From assembly GCF_036327775.1 (NCBI RefSeq), contig NZ_CP109598.1, forward strand, positions 6,491,501 through 6,555,500: DNA of 64,000 bases, written 5' to 3'. The translations under genes and the position numbers were made by a program. This DNA comes from Streptomyces sp. NBC_01498 (GTDB taxonomy: Bacteria; Actinomycetota; Actinomycetes; Streptomycetales; Streptomycetaceae). Positions 31,952-41,983 of this stretch are shown one piece after another (within the stretch, counting starts at the first letter, position 1; each line of letters starts with the position of its first letter). The notes beneath the pieces are model-generated. The model made no database searches. It worked only from the letters and a program-made list of their open reading frames with translations, and had not been told where the DNA came from.

Positions 31952-34149
31952 CCGTCCCCGACTACACCGGCATCGACCTCGGGCCCGCGACGCCCACCGG
32001 CGCCCACGAGGACCAGTGGCGCGCCGCCGTCAAGGAGAGCACCGGCAGGAGCGACGCCGACCTCCTCTGGAACACCCCCGAGGGCATCGACGTCAAACCG
32101 CTCTACACCCCCGGTGACCTCGCGGACCTCGACTTCCTCGGCACCTACCCCGGCATCGCGCCGTACCTGCGCGGCCCCTACCCCACGATGTACGTCAACC
32201 AGCCCTGGACGATCCGCCAGTACGCGGGATTCTCCACCGCCGAGGAGTCCAACGCCTTCTACCGGCGCAACCTCGCCGCCGGGCAGAAGGGCCTCTCCGT
32301 CGCCTTCGACCTGCCCACCCACCGGGGCTACGACAGCGACCACCCGCGCGTGACCGGTGACGTCGGCATGGCCGGGGTGGCCATCGACTCGATCTACGAC
32401 ATGCGCCAGCTCTTCGACGGCATCCCGCTCGACCGGATGACCGTCTCCATGACCATGAACGGCGCCGTCCTGCCGGTCCTCGCCCTCTACATCGTGGCGG
32501 CCGAGGAACAGGGCGTACCGCCCGAGAAGCTCGCCGGGACCATCCAGAACGACATCCTCAAGGAGTTCATGGTCCGCAACACCTACATCTATCCGCCCGA
32601 GCCCTCGATGCGGATCATCTCCGACATCTTCGCGTACACCTCGCGGAAGATGCCGCGCTACAACTCCATCTCCATCTCCGGCTACCACATCCAGGAGGCC
32701 GGGGCGACGGCCGACCTGGAACTCGCCTACACCCTCGCCGACGGCGTGGAGTACCTGCGCGCCGGACTCGACGTGGGCCTCGACGTCGACGCGTTCGCCC
32801 CCCGGCTCTCCTTCTTCTGGGCGATCGGCATGAACTTCTTCATGGAGATCGCGAAACTGCGCGCCGCACGGCTCCTCTGGGCCCGGCTCGTCAACAAGTT
32901 CGAGCCGAAGAACGCCAAGTCCCTGTCCCTGCGCACCCATTCGCAGACCTCCGGCTGGTCGCTCACCGCGCAGGACGTCTTCAACAACGTCCCCCGCACC
33001 TGCGTCGAGGCCATGGCCGCCACCCAGGGCCACACCCAGTCGCTGCACACCAACGCCCTCGACGAGGCGCTGGCCCTGCCCACCGACTTCTCCGCGCGCA
33101 TCGCCCGCAACACCCAGCTCCTGCTCCAGCAGGAGTCCGGCACCTGCCGTGTCATCGACCCGTGGGGCGGCAGCGCGTACGTCGAGAAACTGACGTACGA
33201 CCTCGCGCGCCGCGCCTGGCAGCACATCGAGGAGGTCGAGGCCGCCGGCGGCATGGCGCGGGCCATCGCGGAGGGCATCCCCAAGCTGCGGATCGAGGAG
33301 GCGGCGGCCCGCACCCAGGCCAGGATCGACTCCGGGCGCCAGCCGGTCATCGGCGTCAACAAGTACCTGGTGGAGACGGACGAGCGGATCGAGGTCCGAT
33401 CGGTCGACAACTCCTCCGTACGGACCCGGCAGATCGCCAAGCTCCGCCGGCTGCGCGACGAACGCGACGAGTCCGCCTGCCAGGACGCGCTGCGCGCCCT
33501 CACCCGCGCCGCCGAGGCCGGTTCGTCACCCGGCCTCGACGGCAATCTGCTGGCCCTCGCCGTGGACGCGGCGCGCGCCATGGCCACCGTCGGCGAGATC
33601 TCCGACGCGCTGGAAAAGGTGTACGGGCGCCACTCCGGCCAGATCCGTACGATCTCCGGTGTGTACAGGAACGAGGCCGGTACGTCACCGGCGGTCGAGC
33701 GGACCCGGGCCGCCGTCGAGGAGTTCGAGACGGCCGAGGGGCGGCGCCCCCGCATCCTGGTCGCCAAGATGGGCCAGGACGGCCACGACCGGGGTCAGAA
33801 GGTCATCGCGACCGCCTTCGCCGACCTGGGCTTCGACGTCGACGTCGGCCCGCTGTTCCAGACGCCCGGCGAGGTCGCGCGGCAGGCCGTCGAGGCCGAC
33901 GTGCACATCGTCGGGGTGTCGTCGCTGGCCGCCGGGCACCTCACGCTCGTGCCCGCGCTGCGCGAGGAACTCGCCGCGGAGGGCCGCGAGGACATCATGA
34001 TCGTCGTCGGCGGGGTGATCCCGCCCGGCGACATCGACGAGCTGCGCCGCGCGGGTGCGGCGGCCGTCTTCCCGCCCGGCACGGTCATCCCCGACGCCGC
34101 GCTCGACCTGCTGACGACCCTGACCGCCGCTCTCGGTCATGAGCGGTGA
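31948..34149 (+). CDS. mutB: methylmalonyl-CoA mutase large (catalytic) subunit
   Basis: A 733-residue catalytic subunit. The substrate barrel carries [58 protein letters not shown] and [18 protein letters not shown]; the C-terminal domain has the cobalamin-binding [11 protein letters not shown] (His about residue 612) with [10 protein letters not shown] and GGVIPPGD. Translation is coupled to mutA (ATGA) and the 3' end overlaps meaB by 11 bp. Length and motifs match functional homologues fully. Confidence 0.97.
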   Translation: MTVPDYTGIDLGPATPTGAHEDQWRAAVKESTGRSDADLLWNTPEGIDVKPLYTPGDLADLDFLGTYPGIAPYLRGPYPTMYVNQPWTIRQYAGFSTAEESNAFYRRNLAAGQKGLSVAFDLPTHRGYDSDHPRVTGDVGMAGVAIDSIYDMRQLFDGIPLDRMTVSMTMNGAVLPVLALYIVAAEEQGVPPEKLAGTIQNDILKEFMVRNTYIYPPEPSMRIISDIFAYTSRKMPRYNSISISGYHIQEAGATADLELAYTLADGVEYLRAGLDVGLDVDAFAPRLSFFWAIGMNFFMEIAKLRAARLLWARLVNKFEPKNAKSLSLRTHSQTSGWSLTAQDVFNNVPRTCVEAMAATQGHTQSLHTNALDEALALPTDFSARIARNTQLLLQQESGTCRVIDPWGGSAYVEKLTYDLARRAWQHIEEVEAAGGMARAIAEGIPKLRIEEAAARTQARIDSGRQPVIGVNKYLVETDERIEVRSVDNSSVRTRQIAKLRRLRDERDESACQDALRALTRAAEAGSSPGLDGNLLALAVDAARAMATVGEISDALEKVYGRHSGQIRTISGVYRNEAGTSPAVERTRAAVEEFETAEGRRPRILVAKMGQDGHDRGQKVIATAFADLGFDVDVGPLFQTPGEVARQAVEADVHIVGVSSLAAGHLTLVPALREELAAEGREDIMIVVGGVIPPGDIDELRRAGAAAVFPPGTVIPDAALDLLTTLTAALGHER

Positions 34150-35170
34150 GCCGGTGGCCCCTCGGAGCGTCGTGGACATCGACGCGTACACCAAGGGCGT
34201 GCTGGACGGCTCCCGTTCGGCCGTCGCGCGCGCCATCACCCTCGTCGAGTCCACCCGGGCCGACCACCGGGAACAGGCCCAGCGGCTGCTGACCGCGCTG
34301 CTGCCGCACTCCGGCACGGCGCGCCGGATCGGCATCAGCGGCGTGCCGGGAGTCGGCAAGTCGACCTTCATCGACGCCCTCGGCACGATGCTCACCGGCC
34401 TCGGGCACCGCGTCGCGGTCCTCGCCGTCGACCCGTCGTCCACCAGGACCGGCGGCTCCATCCTCGGCGACAAGACCCGGATGGAACGCCTCGCCGTCGA
34501 CCCGGCGGCGTTCGTCCGGCCCTCGCCCACGGCGGGCACCCTGGGCGGTGTCGCCAGGGCGACCCGCGAGACGATCATCGTCATGGAGGCGGCGGGCTTC
34601 GACGTGGTGCTGGTCGAGACCGTCGGCGTCGGACAGTCGGAGACCGCCGTCGCCAACATGGTGGACTCCTTCCTGCTGTTGAGCCTCGCCCGCACCGGCG
34701 ACCAGCTCCAGGGCATCAAGAAGGGCGTGCTGGAGCTGGCCGACCTCATCGCCGTCAACAAGGCCGACGGGCCGCACGAGCGCGACGCGAAGTCCGCCGC
34801 CCGTGAACTCGCCGGCGCGCTGCGGCTGATGCACCCGGCCGACGCCGCCTGGACACCGCCGGTGCTCAGTTGCAGCGCCCGTGAGGGCACCGGGCTCGAC
34901 GCCGTCTGGGAGCGGCTGGAGCAGCACCGCAAGGTCCTCGACACCAGCGGCCGGCTCGCCCGCAAGCGCGGCGACCAGCAGGTCGACTGGACCTGGTCGA
35001 TGGTCCGCGACCATCTGCTGGACCGGCTGCGCGGCAATCCCGGTGTACGGGCGCTGGCCCCCTCCCTCGAACAGGCCGTCCGGGAGGGCACGTTGACGGC
35101 CACCCTGGCGGCCGAGCGGATCGTCGAGGCACTGGACCCGCCGGCCGGCCCCGGGGGAGCGGGCCGATGA
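34139..35170 (+). CDS. meaB: MeaB/ArgK-type G-protein chaperone of methylmalonyl-CoA mutase
   Basis: A 343-residue P-loop GTPase that loads and protects the cobalamin cofactor of MutAB. Motifs are [15 protein letters not shown] (Walker A, about residue 69), [29 protein letters not shown] and NKAD. The C-terminal dimerisation arm ([19 protein letters not shown]) is present. It overlaps mutB by 11 bp and its stop overlaps the next start by 4 bp, so stoichiometric expression with the mutase is likely. Confidence 0.95.
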   Translation: MSGEPVAPRSVVDIDAYTKGVLDGSRSAVARAITLVESTRADHREQAQRLLTALLPHSGTARRIGISGVPGVGKSTFIDALGTMLTGLGHRVAVLAVDPSSTRTGGSILGDKTRMERLAVDPAAFVRPSPTAGTLGGVARATRETIIVMEAAGFDVVLVETVGVGQSETAVANMVDSFLLLSLARTGDQLQGIKKGVLELADLIAVNKADGPHERDAKSAARELAGALRLMHPADAAWTPPVLSCSAREGTGLDAVWERLEQHRKVLDTSGRLARKRGDQQVDWTWSMVRDHLLDRLRGNPGVRALAPSLEQAVREGTLTATLAAERIVEALDPPAGPGGAGR

Positions 35171-36234
35171 CCGGGTCACCGCCTCCTACGGAGGACGAGA
35201 CGGTTCTCGTACGGCGTGACGGGCGCGCGGGACGGCTCACGCTCAACCGGCCGCGCGCGCTCAACGCCCTCACCCACGCCATGGTGCGGCGCCTCGACAC
35301 GGCGCTCACCGCGTGGCGGGACGACCCCGCCGTCACGACGGTCGTCATCGACGGCGCCGGCGGGCGCGGGCTGTGCGCGGGCGGCGACATCCGGGCGATC
35401 CACGAGGACGCGCGGACGGGCGGCACGGCGTCGCCCGCGTTCTGGCGCGACGAGTACCGGCTCAACGCCCGTATCGCGCGCTACCCCAAGCCGTACGTCG
35501 CCTTCATGGACGGCATCGTGATGGGCGGCGGCGTCGGAGTCTCGGCGCACGGCGGCGTCCGGATCGTCACCGAACGCTCACGGGTCGCCATGCCCGAGAC
35601 CGGCATCGGCCTCGTCCCGGACGTCGGCGGCACCTGGCTGCTGTCCCGGGCGCCCGGTGAACTCGGCACGCATCTCGCGCTGACCGGAGCGGCCGTGGGG
35701 GCGGCGGACGCCGTGCTCTGCGGACTCGCCGACCACCTGGTGCCCTCCGGGCGGCTGCCGCTGCTGGCGGCCGAACTCGCCACCACGGACGCGTCGGTGG
35801 CCCTACGGCGCCACGCCACGGCCCCGCCCGAGGGGGAGCTGGCCGCCCACCGCGAGTGGATCGACGGCTGTTACGCGGCGGACACCGTCGAGGAGATCGT
35901 GGACCGGCTCTCCGCCCACGGGCACCAGGCGGCGAAGCAGACGGCGGAGACGATCCTGTCCAAGTCGCCCACCGCGCTCAAGGCCACGCTGGCGGCGGTA
36001 CGGCGGGCACGGGGGACGGCCACGCTGGAGGAGGTCCTGGACGCGGAGTACCGCGCGTCCTGCGCCGCGCTGCGGACACCGGACCTGGTGGAGGGCATCA
36101 GGGCCCAGGTCGTGGACAAGGACCGGACGCCGAAGTGGGTGCCCGCGGAGCTGGGACTGGTCACGGACGCGGACGTGGCCCGCTTCTCCGAGGTCCCCGA
36201 GGGCGGCGACCTGGGGCTGTCCCGGCGGGCCTGA
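35167..36234 (+). CDS. 3-hydroxyisobutyryl-CoA hydrolase-like (enoyl-CoA hydratase/isomerase family)
   Basis: A 355-residue crotonase-fold enzyme of the HIBCH type: [19 protein letters not shown], the oxyanion-hole segment [38 protein letters not shown] and [20 protein letters not shown] (catalytic acidic residue), plus the C-terminal extension [19 protein letters not shown] and [19 protein letters not shown] that separates HIBCH from plain enoyl-CoA hydratases. It would hydrolyse 3-hydroxyisobutyryl-CoA in valine breakdown, whose carbon reaches propionyl- and methylmalonyl-CoA. ATGA overlap with meaB makes it the last gene of the operon. Confidence 0.88.
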   Translation: MTGSPPPTEDETVLVRRDGRAGRLTLNRPRALNALTHAMVRRLDTALTAWRDDPAVTTVVIDGAGGRGLCAGGDIRAIHEDARTGGTASPAFWRDEYRLNARIARYPKPYVAFMDGIVMGGGVGVSAHGGVRIVTERSRVAMPETGIGLVPDVGGTWLLSRAPGELGTHLALTGAAVGAADAVLCGLADHLVPSGRLPLLAAELATTDASVALRRHATAPPEGELAAHREWIDGCYAADTVEEIVDRLSAHGHQAAKQTAETILSKSPTALKATLAAVRRARGTATLEEVLDAEYRASCAALRTPDLVEGIRAQVVDKDRTPKWVPAELGLVTDADVARFSEVPEGGDLGLSRRA

Positions 36235-36355
36235 CACGGTCCGGTACGGGCGCGCGGGCGGTAACGGGATCCCGTACGCCGCTTCCGTACGGGCGTACGC
36301 GGTTGCCCACGCGAGCAGGCTGCTCACGCCGCCCGTACGCCGACCGGGCCCTCCG

Positions 36356-37105
36356 TCACGCGACCGGCTCCCACTCGCGCTCCTGCGCGGGTTCGCGCTC
36401 CGCCGGTCCCGGACGCAGCCGGTGGCGCTTGAACCAGGCCAGCACCGCCGCCCCCGCCCCCGTCAGCACGATGAACCCCATCGCCACCAGGAACGCCGGA
36501 GACGTCGGGGAGCCCGCCTCGCTCCCCGCGACCACGTACGCCGCCGTGTTGGGGATCGTCCCGAGACCCGTCGCCAGCAGGAACGGGGCCCAGCCCATCC
36601 GTGAGACGGCGGCGCAGTAGTTGGCGGCCACGAAGGGCACACCGGGGAACAGCCGGATCGCCATCATCGACCGGAACCCGTGCCGGCTCAACTGCCCGTC
36701 CGCCGCCGTCAGCCAGCGGCCCCGCAGCAGCGGACGCAGCGCCTCCTGACCCAGGAAGCGCCCGAGCCCGAAGGCGATGCCCGCGCCCAGCACCGTGCCC
36801 GCGATCGCCGCCGGAAGACCGAGCCAGCCGCCGAACAGGGCGCCCGCCGCGAGATTCAGCAGCGGACGCGGCACGAAGGCGGCCGTGGCCACGCCGTACG
36901 CCACGGCGAACAGCACGACGGCGGCGCCGCCGGTCAGCTCCGGCCAGCCGGCCGAGATGTATCTCTGCGGCTCGTAGACCAGCACCGAAACCCCCGCGCA
37001 CGCCAGCAGGAGCACGAGGAGGGAGAGCCTGGACCAGGGCGAGAGCAGCACCCTCGTACAGCGGACCGTGAGGCCGGCGGACGGCCTGTCGTCAAGGTCG
37101 AGCAT
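36356..37105 (-). CDS. TVP38/TMEM64 family membrane protein
   Basis: A 249-residue polytopic protein of the SNARE-associated/VTT (DedA-related) superfamily. About six hydrophobic segments are visible (RLSLLVLLLACAGVSVLVY, AAVVLFAVAYGVATAAF, AFLVAMGFIVLTGAGAAVLA). The VTT core motifs are FVPRPLLNLAAGALFG, GRFLGQEALRPL and AIRLFPGVPFVAANYCAAVS. Such proteins are linked to lipid scrambling or envelope homeostasis, but substrates are unsettled. A basic, charged tail follows the last helix. It stands alone, divergent from alkD. Confidence 0.9.
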   Translation of the reverse strand: MLDLDDRPSAGLTVRCTRVLLSPWSRLSLLVLLLACAGVSVLVYEPQRYISAGWPELTGGAAVVLFAVAYGVATAAFVPRPLLNLAAGALFGGWLGLPAAIAGTVLGAGIAFGLGRFLGQEALRPLLRGRWLTAADGQLSRHGFRSMMAIRLFPGVPFVAANYCAAVSRMGWAPFLLATGLGTIPNTAAYVVAGSEAGSPTSPAFLVAMGFIVLTGAGAAVLAWFKRHRLRPGPAEREPAQEREWEPVA

Positions 37106-37245
37106 GCGGGGAGACTAACCGACGCCACGGACCGGACGCCGTCAACAGCCGGGAGACAAGCGCCACTCGGACGGCCCAGCGGCCCCTCCGGAAGCGGACC
37201 CCGGACACCGGCCGTATGTCAGTGGCGGCGCCTAACCTGCACGTC

Positions 37246-37944
37246 ATGACCCTCGTACCGCCGCCCAGCCCGCTCGCCGACACCGTTCTGGAACGGCTCA
37301 CCGCCCTCTACCCGACAGCGGCCGATCTCGGACGGGCCGAGGGCGCCGCCGCGTACATGAAGGGAATCGCACCCTTTCTGGGTATTCGCACCCCCGAACG
37401 CCGCGCCCTGTCCCGAAAGGTGCTCGACTCACTGCCGCCGCCGGGCGAGACGGACTGCCTGGCTGTCGCGCTGCGCTGCTGGGAACTGCCCGAGCGGGAG
37501 TACCAGTACTTCGCCGTGGACTATCTGCGCCGCCACGTCGGGCGGCTGTCCTCCGGCTTCCTGCCCGCCGTCCGGCACCTCGTCTCCACCGTCCCCTGGT
37601 GGGACACCGTGGACCTGCTGGCCGCCCATGTCGCGGGCGGACTGGTCGCCGCCGACCGGGCGCTGGGGCACGACATGGACGACTGGATCGGGGACGAGAA
37701 CCTCTGGATCGCCCGCACCGCCCTGCTGCACCAGCTCACCTACAAAGAAGTCACCGACACCGGACGCCTCTTCGACCACTGCCTGCGCCGGTCCGGCCAC
37801 CCCGACTTCTTCATCCGCAAGGCGATCGGCTGGGCCCTGCGCGAATACGCCAAGACGGACCCGGACGCGGTACGGGAGTTCGTGACCGGCGCCCGCGACC
37901 GGCTCTCCCCGCTCTCCGTACGCGAGGCCCTCAAGCACCTCTGA
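37246..37944 (+). CDS. alkD: AlkD-like DNA alkylation repair protein
   Basis: A 232-residue HEAT-repeat protein of the AlkD glycosylase family, which excises bulky or cationic alkylated bases. Family phrases are MKGIAPFLGIRTPERRAL, ELPEREYQYFAVDYLRRHV, STVPWWDTVDLLAAHVAG and the substrate-cleft HPDFFIRKAIGWALREYAK. TAACCT (37233-37238) sits 7 bp before the ATG at 37246 without a ribosome-binding site, so a leaderless transcript is likely; the upstream in-frame ATG at 37216 would precede that promoter. Confidence 0.9.
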   Translation: MTLVPPPSPLADTVLERLTALYPTAADLGRAEGAAAYMKGIAPFLGIRTPERRALSRKVLDSLPPPGETDCLAVALRCWELPEREYQYFAVDYLRRHVGRLSSGFLPAVRHLVSTVPWWDTVDLLAAHVAGGLVAADRALGHDMDDWIGDENLWIARTALLHQLTYKEVTDTGRLFDHCLRRSGHPDFFIRKAIGWALREYAKTDPDAVREFVTGARDRLSPLSVREALKHL

Positions 37945-38096
37945 GGCTCCCGCCACGTGACTCCGAGCCCGGCCGCGCGTCTGCGGGCCCCGGCCACGCG
38001 TCCGCGAGCCCCGGCCGGGACCGCCGGGACCCCGGCCACGAGCCCCCGCCCATAACCTGTCGACGCCCCGCCGCCCGGTCCGGCATCATCGGCGGC

Positions 38097-38231
38097 ATGG
38101 TCCGGTACGCCTTCCACGCAGCGCCGTCCGCAGCCGCGGACGCGCCGAAGGCTGCCGCTTTCCTCGCGGCGCACGCGGCAGCGGCGGCGGCCGCCGCCGC
38201 ACCGGCGCCCCTCGACGGCGCCCGAAGCTGA
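38097..38231 (+). CDS. Ala-rich 44-aa leader ORF upstream of tuf3
   Basis: A 44-codon ORF (starts [17 protein letters not shown], ends PLDGARS) in which 23 residues are Ala, including a run of nine. It lies 30-40 nt downstream of a plausible -10 box (ATAACCT near 38053), so it would be the first ORF on the tuf3 transcript. Its stop codon is immediately followed by the left arm (38233) of a hairpin whose right arm contains the tuf3 ribosome-binding site. That geometry is what a regulatory leader peptide needs. Its own ribosome-binding site is weak, and expression is unproven. Confidence 0.5.
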   Translation: MVRYAFHAAPSAAADAPKAAAFLAAHAAAAAAAAAPAPLDGARS

Positions 38232-38232
38232 C

Positions 38233-38315
38233 CCTTCCCGGAACGTCCGGCGGACCCCGCAGGGGGAGGGTCGGCAGGGATTCGGGGTCCCGCACCGCTT
38301 CGCGTTCCGGGAAGG
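38233..38315 (+). promoter_or_regulatory. long hairpin sequestering the tuf3 ribosome-binding site
   Basis: CCTTCCCGGAACG (38233-38245) is exactly complementary to CGTTCCGGGAAGG (38303-38315). A nested second stem pairs GGACCCCG (38252-38259) with CGGGGTCC (38283-38290). The right outer arm contains GGGAAGG, the only purine-rich ribosome-binding site before the tuf3 ATG at 38329. The left arm begins 2 nt after the leader ORF stop, so a ribosome at that stop would cover it and free the site. Confidence 0.7.
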
Positions 38316-38328
38316 AACACACCCAGCC

Positions 38329-39507
38329 ATGCCCAAGACGGCATACGTGCGCACCAAGCCCCACCTCAACATCGGCACCATGGGCCACGTCGACCACGGC
38401 AAGACGACGCTGACCGCCGCCATCACCAAGGTCCTCAGCGAGCACGGCACCGGCACCTTCGTGCCGTTCGACCGCATCGACCGGGCGCCGGAGGAGGCCG
38501 CGCGCGGCATCACCATCAACATCGCGCACGTCGAGTACGAGACGGACACCCGGCACTACGCGCACATCGACATGCCCGGCCACGCCGACTACATCAAGAA
38601 CATGGTCACCGGCGCCGCCCAGCTCGACGGCGCGATCCTCGTGGTGTCCGCGCTCGACGGGGTCATGCCACAGACCTCCGAGCACGTGCTGCTCGCCCGC
38701 CAGGTCGGCGTCGACCACATCGTCGTCGCCCTCAACAAGGCCGACGCGGGCGACGACGAACTGACCGACCTGGTCGAACTGGAGGTGCGTGAACTGCTCA
38801 ACTCCCACGGGTACGGCGGGGACAACGCCCCCGTCGTCCGGGTCTCCGGGCTCCGCGCCCTGGAGGGCGACCCGCGCTGGACCGAGGCCGTACGGGCGCT
38901 GCTCGACGCCGTCGACACGTATGTGCCGGTCCCGGTCCGGTACACCGACGCGCCGTTCCTGCTCCCGGTGGAGAACGTCCTGACCATCACCGGGCGCGGC
39001 ACGGTCGTCACCGGCGCCGTCGAGCGCGGCACGGTACGCGTGGGCGACCGGATCGAGGTGCTCGGCGACGACTCCGGGCCCCGGGCCAGCACGGTCACCT
39101 CGCTGGAGACCTTCGGCAAGCCGATGGAGTCCGCCGAGGCCGGTGACAACGTGGCGCTGCTGCTGCGCGGCATGCCGCGCGACGCGATCCGCCGGGGCCA
39201 TGTGGTGGCCGCGCCGGACAGCGTCGTCCCGCGCAGGCGCTTCACCGCGCGGGTGTACGTCCTGTCGGCGCACGAGGGCGGACGTACGACACCGGTGACC
39301 AGCGGCTACCGGCCGCAGTTCTACATCCGGACGGCGGACGTGGTCGGCGACATCGACCTCGGCGAGGCGGCCGTCGCCCGGCCCGGTGACACGGTCACCG
39401 TGACGGTGGAGCTGGGCCGGGACGTGCCGCTGGAGGCCGGGCTCGGCTTCGCGATCCGCGAGGGCGGGCGCACCGTCGGCGCGGGCACGGTCGTCGAGGT
39501 CGTCTGA
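38329..39507 (+). CDS. tuf3: divergent second elongation factor Tu (EF-Tu3)
   Basis: A 392-residue EF-Tu paralogue that would deliver aminoacyl-tRNA to the ribosome. The G motifs are [27 protein letters not shown] (canonical is DCPGH) and NKAD (canonical NKCD). Switch I reads [17 protein letters not shown]. Domain 3 retains [19 protein letters not shown] and [13 protein letters not shown]. The many exchanges relative to housekeeping EF-Tu and the absence of rpsL/rpsG/fusA neighbours identify the streptomycete tuf3 type, reported to be expressed in special conditions and able to differ in kirromycin-class drug sensitivity. The leader structure upstream suggests translational control. Confidence 0.93.
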   Translation: MPKTAYVRTKPHLNIGTMGHVDHGKTTLTAAITKVLSEHGTGTFVPFDRIDRAPEEAARGITINIAHVEYETDTRHYAHIDMPGHADYIKNMVTGAAQLDGAILVVSALDGVMPQTSEHVLLARQVGVDHIVVALNKADAGDDELTDLVELEVRELLNSHGYGGDNAPVVRVSGLRALEGDPRWTEAVRALLDAVDTYVPVPVRYTDAPFLLPVENVLTITGRGTVVTGAVERGTVRVGDRIEVLGDDSGPRASTVTSLETFGKPMESAEAGDNVALLLRGMPRDAIRRGHVVAAPDSVVPRRRFTARVYVLSAHEGGRTTPVTSGYRPQFYIRTADVVGDIDLGEAAVARPGDTVTVTVELGRDVPLEAGLGFAIREGGRTVGAGTVVEVV

Positions 39508-39517
39508 CGCACCGGGG

Positions 39518-39543
39518 CCGTCTCCTCCGCACGGGGGAGACGG
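39518..39543 (+). terminator. terminator-like hairpin after tuf3
   Basis: CCGTCTCC (39518-39525) pairs with GGAGACGG (39536-39543) across a 10-nt GC-rich loop whose flanks can extend the stem. It begins 11 bp after the tuf3 stop. Confidence 0.65.
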
Positions 39544-39557
39544 ACCCGGTCGTACGG

Positions 39558-39632
39558 AAGGGGCCGCCCCGGTCGTACGGGGGAGACGGAGGTAGGGAAG
39601 GGGCCGCCCCGGTCGTACGGGGAGACGAGCCC
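39558..39632. repeat. two-copy 40-bp tandem repeat
   Basis: A unit containing GGGGCCGCCCCGGTCGTACG and a following GGGGAGACG occurs at 39558 and again at 39598, period 40 bp; a partial copy of CCGGTCGTACGG precedes it at 39546. It lies between tuf3 and the next gene and may be a duplication of the tuf3 terminator region (GGAGACGG recurs). Confidence 0.7.
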
Positions 39633-39669
39633 GGTCGGTGCCCGCCGGACCGGCCCGCACAATGGGACG

Positions 39670-40515
39670 GTGAGCGAAGCCATCCCCGTCATACGCGCCG
39701 TCGACCACGGCACCGCCCGGCTGCTGCCCGACGTGGACCGCGAACGGGCCTGGCTGCTGACCGTCGACGGCGCACCCCAGTCCTACGTCGACCTGGACGA
39801 ACCGGCCCATCTCGAATTCGAGTACACCCGGCGCCTCGGGCACGTCGTGGACCGGGCCGCACCCGAGGGCGAGCCGCTGACCGTGCTGCACCTCGGCGGC
39901 GGCGCCCTCACCCTGCCCCGCTACGTGGAGGCCACCCGGCCCGGATCGGTCCAGGACGTGGTCGACGCCGACACGGCTCTGCTCGCCCTGGTCGCCGAGG
40001 AGTTGCCGCTCCCGGACTCCACCCGGATCACCGTGCACGGCGCCGACGCCCGCGACTGGCTCGCCGCGGCGCCGGCCCGCTCGGCGGATCTGCTGATCGC
40101 CGACGTGTTCGGCGGCTCACGGGTGCCCGCCCATCTGACGTCCGTGGAGTACGCGCGCCTCGCCGAGCGGGTGCTGCGCCCCGGCAGGCTCTACGCGGCC
40201 AATCTCGCCGACGGGGCGCCGTTCACCTTCCTCAGGTCCCAACTGGCCACCTTCGGCTCGGTGTTCGAGGAGCTGGCACTCGTCGCCGAGCCGGGGGTGC
40301 TGCGCGGACGGCGGTTCGGCAACGCCGTACTCCTCGCCTCGCACGCGCCGATCGACACGGCGGCCCTGGCCCGCCGGACCGCGTCCGACGCCTTTCCGGC
40401 GCGGGTCGAACACGGCGCGGCCCTGCGGCGGTTCACCGGGGCCGCGCCGCTCGTGCGCGACGACGGCGCGGTGGCGTCGCCCGAACCGCCCGAGGGAGCG
40501 TTCGGCATCGGCTGA
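39670..40515 (+). CDS. spermidine synthase-like protein (polyamine aminopropyltransferase fold)
   Basis: A 281-residue Rossmann-fold protein of the SpeE-like group: YVDLDEPAHLEFEYTRRLGH, nucleotide-binding VLHLGGGALTLPRYV, VDADTALLALVAEE and LLIADVFGGSRVPAHLTSVE. True spermidine synthases keep a GGGDG motif and a polyamine-binding Tyr/Asp set; here the motif is GGGAL, so it may instead be a SAM-dependent methyltransferase-like homologue. CACAAT (39657-39662) lies 7 bp before the GTG at 39670, again a leaderless pattern. It stands alone. Confidence 0.8.
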   Translation: MSEAIPVIRAVDHGTARLLPDVDRERAWLLTVDGAPQSYVDLDEPAHLEFEYTRRLGHVVDRAAPEGEPLTVLHLGGGALTLPRYVEATRPGSVQDVVDADTALLALVAEELPLPDSTRITVHGADARDWLAAAPARSADLLIADVFGGSRVPAHLTSVEYARLAERVLRPGRLYAANLADGAPFTFLRSQLATFGSVFEELALVAEPGVLRGRRFGNAVLLASHAPIDTAALARRTASDAFPARVEHGAALRRFTGAAPLVRDDGAVASPEPPEGAFGIG

Positions 40516-40657
40516 GCCCCCGCGCACCCGGGGGATCCGCTGTCCAGGCCGACGAAGTCCGACGTGGACGAGCTGAGCTTCCGCGCACCCGGGGGACCCG
40601 AGCGGCGGCGACCGGCGTCACCGGGGGCACCGGGCCGGCCGACCGGCCGGGACGGGG

Positions 40658-41752
40658 CTATTCGGCCAGCCGTACGGTGCTCATGATCTTCATCAGCGTG
40701 GCGTCCGGGATCTCGTCGGGCACGCCCTTGGCGCCGAACAGGACCCAGGTCGTGAAGTCGCCCTTGGCGTTGGTGAAGGTGAAGGCGATCGACTTGCCGT
40801 CGGTGTCGCACTTGTTCTTCTTCGGCAGACCCGTGCTCGCCGCCGTCGAGTAGTGCCCCTTGAGCCCCGCCTTGCTCGTGTACGCCTTGGACGGCTCGAC
40901 CTTGATCGCGCGCTTCGACTCCGCGTCGGTGACCTCCTGGGCGTACGCGGCCCAGACCCAGCTGCCGGACTCGTTGCTGGCGGCGGTCGCCGTGTCCTTG
41001 GCGCCCTTGCCGCCCTTGGAGCCGGTGCCGCCCAGGCTGACGTCCTCGACCTCACCGTCCTGGTCGGTGTCCTGCTCGCACCACTTCTCCTTCAGGAAGG
41101 CGGGCGCGGAGAACGTGATGGCCGGCGAGCCGTCGCCCTTCTTCACGTCCTCGAAGCCGTAGAACACACCGGGCTTGGAGACCGCCCAGTCGGCCGGGAC
41201 GTCGAACCGCGTCCCGTGGTTGGGGTTGGTCACGACCTTCCAGCCCGCGACGGTCGGCTTGCCCGCACTCGAACCGTCGCGCGGGTTGTCCCCGGGCGAG
41301 GCCGTCGCGTCCGGTTCCTCCGACGGGGTGGCGGACGTCTTGGGGTCGTCGGCGACGTTCGCGCTCTCGCCGTCCTCCTTCAGTACGAAGAAGCCCGTCG
41401 CGGCGGCGGCCACGACGACCGCCGCCACGGCGACGATCGCGACCGTCCGCGTGCTCTTCCCGTCCTTCGAGGGACCGGGGCCGCCCGGTCCGCCCGGTCC
41501 GCCCGGCACCGCGTACTGGGGCACGGTCGGCTGCTGGTACGGGTTGGGCGCCTGGTACCCGGGCTGCTGGGGATAACCCTGCTGCTGCGGGTAGCCGGGC
41601 TGCTGCGGATACCCCTGCTGCGGTTGACCGGGCTGCTGTTGCTCCGGCTGCTGATAGGGATTCGGCTGCTGGTACCCCGGCTGCTGGTACGGGTTCGTAT
41701 TCGGATCCTGCGGGTTCTGCTCGCCCCCGGGCGGCTGCTGTCCTGGCCACAT
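40658..41752 (-). CDS. Gln/Pro-rich single-pass membrane protein with extracellular domain (DUF8017-like)
   Basis: A 364-residue protein. The cytoplasmic N-terminus (about 1-85) is built of PGYQQP/GYPQQ-type repeats and ends in a Gly-Pro tract. One membrane helix (TVAIVAVAAVVVAAAATGFF, about 110) is followed by an acidic Ser/Thr linker and an extracytoplasmic domain with GWKVVTNPNHGTRFDVPADW, WCEQDTDQDGE and DFTTWVLFGAKGVPDEIPD, containing two Cys that could pair. The architecture is frequent in streptomycetes (I recall DUF8017). The ATG at 41752 opens on MWPGQQPPGG. Function is unknown; envelope location is clear. Confidence 0.8.
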   Translation of the reverse strand: MWPGQQPPGGEQNPQDPNTNPYQQPGYQQPNPYQQPEQQQPGQPQQGYPQQPGYPQQQGYPQQPGYQAPNPYQQPTVPQYAVPGGPGGPGGPGPSKDGKSTRTVAIVAVAAVVVAAAATGFFVLKEDGESANVADDPKTSATPSEEPDATASPGDNPRDGSSAGKPTVAGWKVVTNPNHGTRFDVPADWAVSKPGVFYGFEDVKKGDGSPAITFSAPAFLKEKWCEQDTDQDGEVEDVSLGGTGSKGGKGAKDTATAASNESGSWVWAAYAQEVTDAESKRAIKVEPSKAYTSKAGLKGHYSTAASTGLPKKNKCDTDGKSIAFTFTNAKGDFTTWVLFGAKGVPDEIPDATLMKIMSTVRLAE

Positions 41753-41983
41753 GGCGAGTAACGATAGAGGGGCCTTCCCCGCACCGCCACGGCCGCCCTG
41801 TCGCAGGATCGCAACTGATCCCGCCGGTGGGAGGGTCCGGCCGTACGGCCCGTCGACAGCCCACCCACCGACGCCGCCGGGGCGGAAAGCGGACAAAGGG
41901 CCGTGTCTCGGTACTCGGTTCGCGCCATGCCCCGTCGGCGGACGCCCGGCACCGGTCGGCCGGGGGAGCCGCGCCCAGGTAGG

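Noticed and set aside
30136..34149. 1337-codon open frame running into mutB from the wrong frame of mutA
   Set aside because: Its first 600 codons are Arg/Pro-rich out-of-frame reading of mutA; mutB proper begins at 31948.
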